The position numbers were made by a program, and so were the translations under genes. The notes below the pieces were generated by a model that did not search any database, was not told the DNA's origin, and saw nothing but the letters and a program-made list of their open reading frames with translations. From JACJYC01 sp964558465 (GTDB lineage: Bacteria; Bacteroidota; Bacteroidia; Chitinophagales; Saprospiraceae), in assembly GCA_964558465.1 (NCBI GenBank), contig CAZLEF010000070.1:1-36675 (forward strand): a stretch of DNA of 36,675 nucleotides. The letters are read 5' to 3'. Below, piece after piece: positions 23,881 through 30,873 of the stretch. How positions within the stretch are numbered: position 1 is the stretch's first letter; every line of letters starts with the position of its first letter.

Positions 23881-24396
23881 CTACCCATCCTTGTCATGCG
23901 GATATTTTGGCGGTTTTGCCTCGATGACCGAAAAGTAGCTGTACGCAAGAGTCAGGCTTTCAACCACCACCGAGCTATCCTTTGCATTCAGGTCGGTTAT
24001 TTGCCACTGAACGGGAAAGGCATTGACAAAATGCCAGGACATGAGCGGGGCGGGTTTGTCCAGGTCGCCGCCGGCATCCAGCAAGTCCACCTTCAGATCC
24101 TGCAGTTCGATCTTTTTATTCAGTCCGTTGGAAAGGTGGGCCCGCACCCAGGAAGCCAGGGGCGAAGAAATGACCACCAGGCCGCGTTTCAGCACCAGGT
24201 TGTCAAAACTGACCCTTCCGGGCACTTTATACGCAAAACGGTTTTCACCGCCCTCGGTAATGGTCTGGGTTTCCATTTTGAGGGAGATGCCGGAAACCTC
24301 CTGGAATCCGGCATCTACTTTTGCAGTCCTCGCCTGGCCGTTTTTCAACAGGCTCACAGAATAAAAAAAGCCGACCGGAGGAATATAGCCGTTCAT
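23881..24396 (-). CDS. eCIS inner tube protein 2 (Afp5-like, gp19 family)
   Basis: A 171-aa protein with the tube fold signature: PVGFFYSVSLL, DAGFQEVSGISLKMETQ, KVPGRVSFDNLVLKRG, then a helix (SWVRAHLSNG), a strand VDLLDAGG, and the closing SWHFVNAFPVQWQITDLNAKDSSVVVESLTLAYSYF block (key feature: W-x-x-T/D-L-N-A). It is more diverged than the first tube gene and longer, with a tail ending PPKYPHDKDG. In Afp/PVC the second tube-type protein forms the first ring above the baseplate. It starts 3 nt after the preceding tube gene stop. Confidence 0.93.
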   Translation of the reverse strand: MNGYIPPVGFFYSVSLLKNGQARTAKVDAGFQEVSGISLKMETQTITEGGENRFAYKVPGRVSFDNLVLKRGLVVISSPLASWVRAHLSNGLNKKIELQDLKVDLLDAGGDLDKPAPLMSWHFVNAFPVQWQITDLNAKDSSVVVESLTLAYSYFSVIEAKPPKYPHDKDG

Positions 24397-24399
24397 CCC

Positions 24400-24858
24400 T
24401 TAGCCTTTTTTCATCATCAAACCTTCGTGGGATAAAACGATTTCCTCGACAGCCACTTCGCTGTTTTGTGCGTTCAGGTCGGTCCCGGTTACCTTTTTCG
24501 GCCAGGCATTGGTCAACTCCCAGGTGAACATGGAATTGCCGTCCTGGTCCAATAACTGCACGGTGACCGTTTCCCGCGCGATGGTATTCATCTTGATGGA
24601 ATTGAAATAGTCGAACAGGGCGGTATCGTCTTTGAACATCCCTTTTTTGCAGGTCACATCGCTTGCTTTTTTCAATCCCGGCATCTTGACGGTTGAAAAA
24701 ATATTGCTGTTGCCTGCCCGGTATTCGATCTCGTCGTGCTCGGAATCCAGCCCGGAAACTTCCTGAAAGGCAATTTCGCCTTTGCTGCCGACGGTTACTT
24801 TAAAATAAAACTTGGGTACGGGCCACGGAGCGCCTTGCGCATCGCCTGTATTTGCCAT
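24400..24858 (-). CDS. eCIS main inner tube protein (Afp1-like, gp19 family)
   Basis: A 152-aa protein that closely matches Bacteroidota eCIS major tube proteins: WPVPKFYFKVTVG, FQEVSGLDSEHDEIEYR, VKMPGLKKASDVTCKKG, DYFNSIKMNTIARETVTV, and the terminal LNAQNSEVAVEEIVLSHEG. It stacks in hexameric rings inside the sheath. It is the compact canonical version and presumably the most abundant tube subunit. The 115-bp spacer between it and the sheath gene holds two short tandem repeats. The start codon is preceded by an A-rich leader and no Shine-Dalgarno sequence. Confidence 0.95.
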   Translation of the reverse strand: MANTGDAQGAPWPVPKFYFKVTVGSKGEIAFQEVSGLDSEHDEIEYRAGNSNIFSTVKMPGLKKASDVTCKKGMFKDDTALFDYFNSIKMNTIARETVTVQLLDQDGNSMFTWELTNAWPKKVTGTDLNAQNSEVAVEEIVLSHEGLMMKKG

Positions 24859-24886
24859 TTTATGTGGATTTTAAATGTTAGAATAT

Positions 24887-24978
24887 AGTTGTCAGTTGTC
24901 AGTTGTCAGTTGTCAGTTGTCGTCAGATTCCCATCCTCGAATCAACGAATCAACAAATCAACAAATCAACAAATCAAG
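24887..24978 (+). repeat. Tandem repeats AGTTGTC x5 and (G/A)AATCAAC x5 between sheath and tube genes
   Basis: AGTTGTC is repeated five times (24887-24921), and the 8-nt unit GAATCAAC/AAATCAAC five times (24939-24978). The last unit runs into the stop codon of the sheath gene (24974-24976). In the sheath-tube mRNA the order is GTTGATTT-type units, then CAACTGA-type units, so GUUG and CAAC segments can pair. The ATCAAC unit is the same as in the array at 2911-3025. Confidence 0.93.
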
Positions 24979-26674
24979 ACGTCTGCATCTTCTGCTGGAA
25001 CGTGATCACGATGAATTCAGCCGGACGGGTAACCGCAATCTGCACGGAGATCCGCATGATGCCGTCGAGGATATCGATCGGGGTCATGGTGCTGCCCAGA
25101 CCTACATTCACGGTGAACGCTTCTTCGGGTGTTGCGCCGGCCAGTGCGCCCGCCTGCCAGACATTGGTCAGGAAGTTGCCGATCAGCGCCCGGAGGTTCG
25201 ACCAGGTGCTGGATACGTTGGGTTCGAAGACGTAGGCCTCAGCAGCAATCTTGATGGATTGTTCGATGAAGATCACCGTCCGGCGCACGCTGATGTAGCG
25301 CCAGTCCTGGCTGTTGCCATCAAGGGTGCGGGCGCCCCATACGAGCACGCCTTTGCCCGGGAAGGTGCGGATGGCGTTGATGGCCTTTCCGTTGAGCGGC
25401 AGGTTGAGGTCCTCCTGGTCCTTGCTGGTGAGGTTCACGGCCGGTTTGACCACCGAACCTACGCTGATATTGGCCGGCGACTGGTGTACGCCGATGGAAT
25501 TGTCAACCATGGAATAAATGCCCGCCATGGCGGCGCTGGGCGGCAACAAATTGAGGTTGTTGCGCAGGTTCTTCATCAGGTCTTTGTAGGTCGGGCTGAC
25601 GGCCAGCAACGTCTGGTGCAATTGCTGGGCTTTATCGGCGTTGGCGTCGGTGATCCCGGTCTTGTAGTCATTTAACTCCACGATCTTTTCCCGGATCTCC
25701 AGGGCCCGTTTTCCGGTCAGCAGCCCTTCGGCCATTTCTTCGCCCAACCCCTTGTACAACAGCGTCGTCAGGCTGGAGACGGCGATTGCATCCACCCTCG
25801 TTTTGAAAGCGACCTTATCTTTTAAGGATTTTTGTTTGTCGTCCAGATCAGCTGTAAAATCCGGCGCTTCGGCTTCGGCTTCGGCGTCCTCGCCAACAAT
25901 ATTGGTGAAATTGCTGAAGTTCAACTCGTCGGCCGAGACGATGGTGGTTTCCAGGAACGGATAATAGGCCCCGCCCCATTGCAGGTGGTTTTCACCAACC
26001 CCGGTCCTGAATTTGGAGACCACCCCCTCCCGGAGGCCCATATGCCCCAGGGGGACATCCAGAATGGCCACCCGGTTGCGCATGTCAAACCCGCAATGGG
26101 CCAGCATGAGCACCTGAAGGCCGAAGGCTTCGGCGGCGTCAAATTCGGTCACCTTGACTTTTTTGGTAGCGTCATTGGGGTCCTCCACTTCTTTTTCGTT
26201 TTCCTCGAACAGCAGGCAGGCTTCCGGGATGACGATCATGGTGGGCTCGGGTTCCTTGAGCAACGGTTCGATACCCAGTTCAAGGGCGGCCCGTTTTACA
26301 CCTGTAGTGGCGTCCTTATACCGGCCGACGGAGATGATGTAACAATCCGACCCGCCGTTGGCAAAAAACATTTTCATGCAACTGTGCAGGATGAACTGGG
26401 TGTTTTTGTCCACGGTGAGTTTGTAGACGAGTTCCGGGTTTTCGGTATTGGCCCCGATCGTGTATTTGACCTTTGGCGGGCCGCCGTAAAACTCCACAAA
26501 TTCGCCGTAGGAACTGATCTTGGTGGGAACGTTGAGGAGCGATTTTTTCCCCATAATGGCCTTTTCCGTGTACCCGATAAAAACCGGAACTGCGGTTGGC
26601 ACAGGGACCGCCGAGTTGGGAAAGGCGCTTTTTTCGTCGATATAAACGCCTGGCGTTGCAAGGACTCTTGCCAT
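24974..26674 (-). CDS. eCIS contractile sheath protein (Afp2/3/4-like)
   Basis: A 566-aa phage-tail-sheath protein. It begins with ATPGVYIDEKSAFPNSAVPV and VPVFIGYTEKA and ends with FEPNVSSTWSNLRALIGNF, ALAGATPEEAFTVNVG, and a closing AVTRPAEFIVITFQQKMQ, which build the handshake strands and the core of the sheath. A highly acidic insertion (EDAEAEAEAPDFTADLDD) lies near residue 260-280 and probably points outward. Only one sheath gene is present, whereas Afp and PVC have three; a single sheath therefore builds the whole tail. It is 18 nt downstream of the 321-aa unknown gene. Confidence 0.96.
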   Translation of the reverse strand: MARVLATPGVYIDEKSAFPNSAVPVPTAVPVFIGYTEKAIMGKKSLLNVPTKISSYGEFVEFYGGPPKVKYTIGANTENPELVYKLTVDKNTQFILHSCMKMFFANGGSDCYIISVGRYKDATTGVKRAALELGIEPLLKEPEPTMIVIPEACLLFEENEKEVEDPNDATKKVKVTEFDAAEAFGLQVLMLAHCGFDMRNRVAILDVPLGHMGLREGVVSKFRTGVGENHLQWGGAYYPFLETTIVSADELNFSNFTNIVGEDAEAEAEAPDFTADLDDKQKSLKDKVAFKTRVDAIAVSSLTTLLYKGLGEEMAEGLLTGKRALEIREKIVELNDYKTGITDANADKAQQLHQTLLAVSPTYKDLMKNLRNNLNLLPPSAAMAGIYSMVDNSIGVHQSPANISVGSVVKPAVNLTSKDQEDLNLPLNGKAINAIRTFPGKGVLVWGARTLDGNSQDWRYISVRRTVIFIEQSIKIAAEAYVFEPNVSSTWSNLRALIGNFLTNVWQAGALAGATPEEAFTVNVGLGSTMTPIDILDGIMRISVQIAVTRPAEFIVITFQQKMQTS

Positions 26675-26692
26675 GAGTGTTAGGTATTTGGT

Positions 26693-27658
26693 TTATAAAT
26701 AAACATACATATCAGAATAGACCTTCCGGTCGTTCGATGCAGGGTTCACTTCGGGTTTAATCATCCGGATATCCGGAGAAGGAAGGTTGATCTCCGCGTT
26801 TTGAACAATTCCGTTGACTTCGTTGGAGACCTTCAGCATGAAAATATGGCGGCTGAATTCTTCCAGTTGGATGCTCTTCGAGGATTCCAGCCGGAAGGCC
26901 TTTTGCCCGCCCTGGAGGTTTTGCTCTCCCAGGTTTTCAAATTGATTGCCGTTCCCGGAGTTGATATTCAGGCCCGTGATCTCCAGGTTTTTCGGATTGA
27001 AGACAAAATACCGCCAGAAGGTTTCCCGGGCCTGAAAATGAAGTTCGTAGCGGGCAGGAACCAGGGAATCTTCCCCGAAACCCTCGATCTCCAACCCGTT
27101 TTCTCCAATAAAAATATCCAGAATCCCAAAAACACCGCGGCCTTCAGGGGGCGCCGGGTCTTGGAATTCGAGGGCAGGTTTTGGGGGGGAGGGGGCGGCA
27201 AACGCGCTGCGGTCGGCGGATTGAGCGGGGTCCGTAAATTTTATGGAAGTTTTTGGCGCCATTTCGTCGTCATTCAGACCCACAAATGGGCCCCGGTTGA
27301 GCAACTGCACCGGATCTTCTTTCGAAAGGTCAAGGTTATTGAAATAATACAAGTGCGCGTTCAGGTCAACAAAAGGAAGCCGGGTATAATTAAAAAAATA
27401 AGGCGTGCGCAATCTCAGCAAAAAAGACAACCGCAATTGCGCTCTGGCAGTAAAGATCAATGCTCTGCGCGGCGTTTCCTGGCCAAACCAGAGTTTATAT
27501 CCGGCTGAATCCTCCTGCAGGCGTAGGTCAAATTGTTTAAATAATTTTATGGCGGAAGGCATAGGTGTCAGGTCGAAATCCCGGCACACTCCCCCGTTCC
27601 GGTTGAAGTAATTGTGCCTGAAGGCGATGGTGCATAACGGCCTGAATTTTTTTGCCAT
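26693..27658 (-). CDS. Unknown conserved-looking eCIS protein, cap-adaptor candidate
   Basis: A 321-aa soluble protein (MAKKFRPLCTIAFRHNYF). I do not recognise a domain. It has a Phe/Leu/Arg-rich first half with PTPYFFNYTRLPFVDL-like beta strands, a Pro-rich linker (SPPKPALEFQDPAPPEGRG) at about 155-175, and a beta-rich second half. It lies between the Pvc16-like gene (42 nt) and the sheath gene (18 nt), so it is cotranscribed with particle genes. A cap adaptor between cap and sheath has been described for the Algoriphagus eCIS, and position makes this protein a candidate for such a role. This is inference from location only. Confidence 0.6.
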   Translation of the reverse strand: MAKKFRPLCTIAFRHNYFNRNGGVCRDFDLTPMPSAIKLFKQFDLRLQEDSAGYKLWFGQETPRRALIFTARAQLRLSFLLRLRTPYFFNYTRLPFVDLNAHLYYFNNLDLSKEDPVQLLNRGPFVGLNDDEMAPKTSIKFTDPAQSADRSAFAAPSPPKPALEFQDPAPPEGRGVFGILDIFIGENGLEIEGFGEDSLVPARYELHFQARETFWRYFVFNPKNLEITGLNINSGNGNQFENLGEQNLQGGQKAFRLESSKSIQLEEFSRHIFMLKVSNEVNGIVQNAEINLPSPDIRMIKPEVNPASNDRKVYSDMYVYL

Positions 27659-27700
27659 TCAGAATAACTTTAAGGCAGGAGGGTTTGCCGGAGCAAACCC

Positions 27701-28267
27701 TCAATTGCCTGTGTGGATGTTAGGTGTTTCAACCGTTGTGATGGCCGGCAGTTCTTCGAGTATCATTTCTTCGGTGATGGTCACCATCCGCATTTTCAAC
27801 AATACGGACGGCATGTATTTGGCTCCCAGCGTGGCCCATAAATTGCTGCTTTCGTGGAAACTGAGGTTGACGATCTCGATGGCGATCTTTTGCACGTTCG
27901 GGCTCAGCCCCGGTGTGTTTTGCGGCGTAAACACTTGTTTGCCCTGAAAAAAACCAATCAGGGTTGACAGGAATTTAAGCGGTTCTTCGTATACCGTATC
28001 TGGAAAATAAGCTGCAAAAAGAACATAGAGATTGAGGTTGACCGGTGGGTTGACTTTTGCGGAATTCTGGTGGCCGAAACTCAGGTTCACCCGTTCCTGT
28101 TCCAGGTTCACCAGGGTGCAAATGATCTTGTTGGCGCCAATGGAGGGTATGGAACCGTCCTGTTTGACCAGATCCGACAAGATCACCTTGGCTTCCCTCT
28201 CCTGAAACCGCCTTCTGAGAAAAGCGTTCAACTCTTCCACAATGACTGGTAAAACGTTCTGAAGCAT
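27701..28267 (-). CDS. Tail terminator/cap protein (Afp16/Pvc16-like, DUF4255)
   Basis: A 188-aa protein, first gene of the structural operon. The ATG at 28267 (MLQNVLPVIVEELNAFL) is preferred over an open extension to 28390, because DUF4255 proteins begin with this type of helix. Family marks are ICTLVNLEQERVNLSFG, PPVNLNLYVLFAAYF and YEEPLKFLSTLIGFFQGKQVF, followed by the segment with the conserved ELVNLSFHESSNLWATLG-type core. In Afp/PVC this protein forms the hexameric cap that ends the tube and sheath. No clear promoter motif was found in the 294 bp upstream (28268-28561), which otherwise looks noncoding. Confidence 0.9.
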   Translation of the reverse strand: MLQNVLPVIVEELNAFLRRRFQEREAKVILSDLVKQDGSIPSIGANKIICTLVNLEQERVNLSFGHQNSAKVNPPVNLNLYVLFAAYFPDTVYEEPLKFLSTLIGFFQGKQVFTPQNTPGLSPNVQKIAIEIVNLSFHESSNLWATLGAKYMPSVLLKMRMVTITEEMILEELPAITTVETPNIHTGN

Positions 28268-28561
28268 TTTTACTTTTCGGTTTTCTCTTTGATCCGGAAC
28301 CTGCTTGCCGGATGCCCAAAAAACAAGACCTTCAGCCAGGTTCAAAACCCTGCTGATTGAAGATCGGATTACTTTTTTCAAGAGCGTCAAAAAGGGACCA
28401 AAGGCTGCTTTTGGGATTTAAAAGGAAACCCAATAAGCACACTCCGCCTGGTGACGGCCAAATAATTTAAGTGGGAATCTGAATGAAAAAAAATGCAGAA
28501 AATGCACAATTAAAGCAACTCAGGGTGAAGGTTTTAACACGATTTCCGGACTTAGCGGCGT

Positions 28562-28798
28562 CTACTTTTTGGCCAGCGTTTTAATGGCGGCAACCATTAA
28601 CCTGATCACGTAGATGCCTGTAAAGTTAATGATATATATGAATATAAACAACTCAACGATAAATAATTTTTCATTTTCGGTAAAAAACTGTTCGCCGGAA
28701 ACCAAATCCATGCCCGCCAAAAAAAGGAAGGACAGCGGAACGGCCAATACCAGGGAACCTAAAAACCATAAGAACTCCCGTGCGATCATTTTTTTCAT
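28562..28798 (-). CDS. Small two-helix membrane protein, unknown function
   Basis: A 78-aa protein if it starts at the ATG at 28798 (MKKMIAREFLW); an upstream ATG at 28864 would add 22 polar residues. Two hydrophobic segments are predicted (FLGSLVLAVPLSFLFLAGM and FIVELFIFIYIINFTGIYVI), with a basic C-terminal tail (KTLAKK). No family is recognised. It lies upstream of the eCIS operon in the same direction, 294 bp from the cap gene, so it need not be in the same transcript. Holin-like topology is noted, but there is no direct evidence for a lysis function. Confidence 0.55.
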   Translation of the reverse strand: MKKMIAREFLWFLGSLVLAVPLSFLFLAGMDLVSGEQFFTENEKLFIVELFIFIYIINFTGIYVIRLMVAAIKTLAKK

Positions 28799-28968
28799 AA
28801 AGAATGCGGTTTTAATACTTTCTGCCTGTTCATTTTTGAAATTACCTTTTAACCACAAGGACACAAAGGAACCACAAAGCTCACAATGGTTTCAATTCAG
28901 TATCGATGCTTCATTCACCGGGCCTTGCAGCTACCGCAAGCAAAACGACTCCTTCAACTTCGCTCACG

Positions 28969-29036
28969 CCAACTGACCACTGCCCCCTCCTGCGCCCTAA
29001 GGCAGACGGAGCCGGCGGGCGGAGACTGACCACTGA
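28969..29036 (+). repeat. Repeat-bearing spacer with CAACTGACCACTG/GACTGACCACTG direct repeats and GC-rich element
   Basis: ACTGACCACTG occurs at about 28971-28981 and again at about 29025-29035, just before the GH18 stop codon. Between them lies a GC-rich element (TCCTGCGCC...GGAGCCGGCGGGCGGAG) that resembles the 41-nt element at 20300-20340. It has short hairpin arms (CTCC/GGAG with GCC/GGC) but no T-tract. The 28799-28968 part of the gap has no feature that I can support. Confidence 0.6.
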
Positions 29037-30857
29037 CTAAGGCAACCGCCGTCGCCGCCGTTCATAAAGCGCTGTGCCAAATACGCTGATCAAGATTCCG
29101 GCCACAACCCCGGCGATCAGCAATACCACCCAATTGCGGGTCACCATTTCTTCCGGGCTTAAATAGCTGCCGTCCGGATTTCCGGCCAGTTTTAAATAAT
29201 AATAGACAATCCCGATGGACACCAACAGGAGAAACCCTCCAAAAATGTACATCAGGCGCAACGTTTTATGACCAAAAAAAACATCACGGACCCGCGCGTC
29301 AAAAAGCGCGGCGATCAGGCCGGCCACCAGGAACAATACCAGAAAGATACTGCCCACTGCAATGGCGTCGCGGTATTTGGAGACGGTATGCGGCAGGTAA
29401 AAGGATTCCTGTGCAGGCCGGTAAAGGGCGATGGTATCGAGTTCGGGCGCGAACAGCGTGTCGATCATCGCCCACAATTCCGGGTGTCCGTTGTCATATC
29501 CCAGCGCCCAAATGCCCACCCCGCCGAGGTGTTCTTTCAGCACCCAGTTGAATTTGACGCTAAGGGTGGTAGAGTCGTCAAAATACACCGTTTCCCGCCG
29601 GAGGATATTCCCGATCGAATCGGTCAGCGGGTAGGTGTAATTGGCCGTCCAGGTTTCCAGGTTGTAGTTGGGCGGGTCCCGCCGGTTCCGGTACCGGTCT
29701 TGTATGTTCCGGTAGGTAAGGTGTTGGAAAAGGATGGAGGAGGTATCCTTCCATTGAAGGTCTTTGGGGTTGGAGTTGGTCCACAGGCCGCCGTAATAAG
29801 GAAGGCCGAGCAGCAATTTTTTCCGGTCAATTCCTTGTTCGAGCCAATGGTAAACAGATTTTTCAATCGACAGTCCCGAATTGTACAGCGGGGCCACGGG
29901 GCCGGGCGGCATGTCGGCGCCGATATGAAAATCATAACCTGTGACCACAAACAAGTCTACATATTGTTGGAGGGTATCCACCTGATAGATCTGGTAGTGG
30001 TTGAGTTTGGGCAAAACCACACTGATGATGTACCTTTTTCCTTCGGGGTGGGGAGGAAGGGCTGCCCGAAGTTTGCGGATAAAATTGGAAAATTTCAGTT
30101 CATACCCATCTGGTATCTGTTCAAAATTAATGTCGAGACCGTCCGCATTCAGTTTGACGAGCAATTCGGCCAGGCTTCTAAACAGGCGCTCCTGCTGCTG
30201 GCTCTTGTTGTCGAGAAAAACTTTATTGCCGGACTGGTAAAAGCTGGTCAGGGTGATCAATACCTTGCAGCCGGTGGCATGGGCCATTTCAATGAGCTTG
30301 AAGTCGGGGCTGCTCCAGCCTTCGACCACATCGGGGTTGTCCCAGGCGACGTTCGGCTCGGCGGCGGTATTGAGGTTGCAGGAGAAAAGGGAAACGTAGT
30401 TCAGCAACCGGAAATCGTAACTTTGATAGGCTTCCCCCATCCAGTGCGGGTGCCAGCCGAACACCTTAACATTATTGGCAATTACAAGGGTATCGCCCGC
30501 AGGAGAGGAGTACCGGATCTCTTTGTTGAGGTTGAGGTCGAAATAATCGGTCCAGTCGACAATGCCCGAATCCCGGAGGCCTCTGTATTTGTCGTATTCC
30601 TCCCGGTGGATGGCGTTGTAAATGAACCCCAGTTTGTCCCGCACACCCGCTTTCGACCGGAAGGGGGATTGGATCAGGCTGTCTTTGCGGGGTTTGCCCA
30701 GGGATTGCAACACGACCTCCAGCCTGGACTGTTTGGGGCCTTCGTTGTTTGCGGCGGATTGGGCCTGAACGCGCCCCGGACAACCCTGAAAGGTAAATAC
30801 CGCCGGCGCCAAAACAAGGCCTTGAAAAACCAATAATATTAAGATTCCTTTTTTCAT
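29037..30857 (-). CDS. Membrane-anchored GH18-like glycoside hydrolase
   Basis: A 606-aa protein with an N-terminal signal sequence (about 1-33, ending near VQAQ). The GH18 TIM barrel spans about 130-465, with ITLTSFY, the active-site stretch DGLDINFEQ (Asp239, Asp242, Asn244, Glu246), VVTGYDFH (about 304-311) and the closing GVGIWALGYDNG. The general acid Glu246 is present, while the Asp two residues before it is Asn. C-terminal transmembrane helices lie at about 499-519, 534-555 and 576-596, so the catalytic domain would be held at the membrane, outside the cytoplasm. It starts 16 nt after the preceding gene and is the third gene of the DUF4157 operon. Possible roles are cleavage of chitin-like or peptidoglycan-like glycans, for example during release of particles; this is not shown. 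Confidence 0.85.
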   Translation of the reverse strand: MKKGILILLVFQGLVLAPAVFTFQGCPGRVQAQSAANNEGPKQSRLEVVLQSLGKPRKDSLIQSPFRSKAGVRDKLGFIYNAIHREEYDKYRGLRDSGIVDWTDYFDLNLNKEIRYSSPAGDTLVIANNVKVFGWHPHWMGEAYQSYDFRLLNYVSLFSCNLNTAAEPNVAWDNPDVVEGWSSPDFKLIEMAHATGCKVLITLTSFYQSGNKVFLDNKSQQQERLFRSLAELLVKLNADGLDINFEQIPDGYELKFSNFIRKLRAALPPHPEGKRYIISVVLPKLNHYQIYQVDTLQQYVDLFVVTGYDFHIGADMPPGPVAPLYNSGLSIEKSVYHWLEQGIDRKKLLLGLPYYGGLWTNSNPKDLQWKDTSSILFQHLTYRNIQDRYRNRRDPPNYNLETWTANYTYPLTDSIGNILRRETVYFDDSTTLSVKFNWVLKEHLGGVGIWALGYDNGHPELWAMIDTLFAPELDTIALYRPAQESFYLPHTVSKYRDAIAVGSIFLVLFLVAGLIAALFDARVRDVFFGHKTLRLMYIFGGFLLLVSIGIVYYYLKLAGNPDGSYLSPEEMVTRNWVVLLIAGVVAGILISVFGTALYERRRRRLP

Positions 30858-30873
30858 GTTGCAATATGGGTTG

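Noticed and set aside
5596..28267. Type VI secretion system
   Set aside because: VgrG, PAAR and gp25 are shared with T6SS, but there is a single phage-like sheath rather than TssB/TssC, no TssJLM membrane complex, no ClpV, and the DUF4255 cap, DUF5908 and CIS tape measure are eCIS features.
5596..28267. Contractile-tailed prophage
   Set aside because: No capsid, portal, terminase, integrase or replication genes; the AAA+ ATPase and Pvc16-like cap fit eCIS.
28268..28390. N-terminal extension of the Pvc16-like protein
   Set aside because: The 41 extra residues are basic and hydrophobic, unlike DUF4255 starts, and an ATG at 28267 directly precedes the conserved helix.
29268..30836. Long plus-strand frame of 522 aa antisense to the GH18 gene
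   Set aside because: The minus-strand product has clear GH18 motifs, signal peptide and membrane helices; the antisense frame has no recognisable domain and follows from codon bias.
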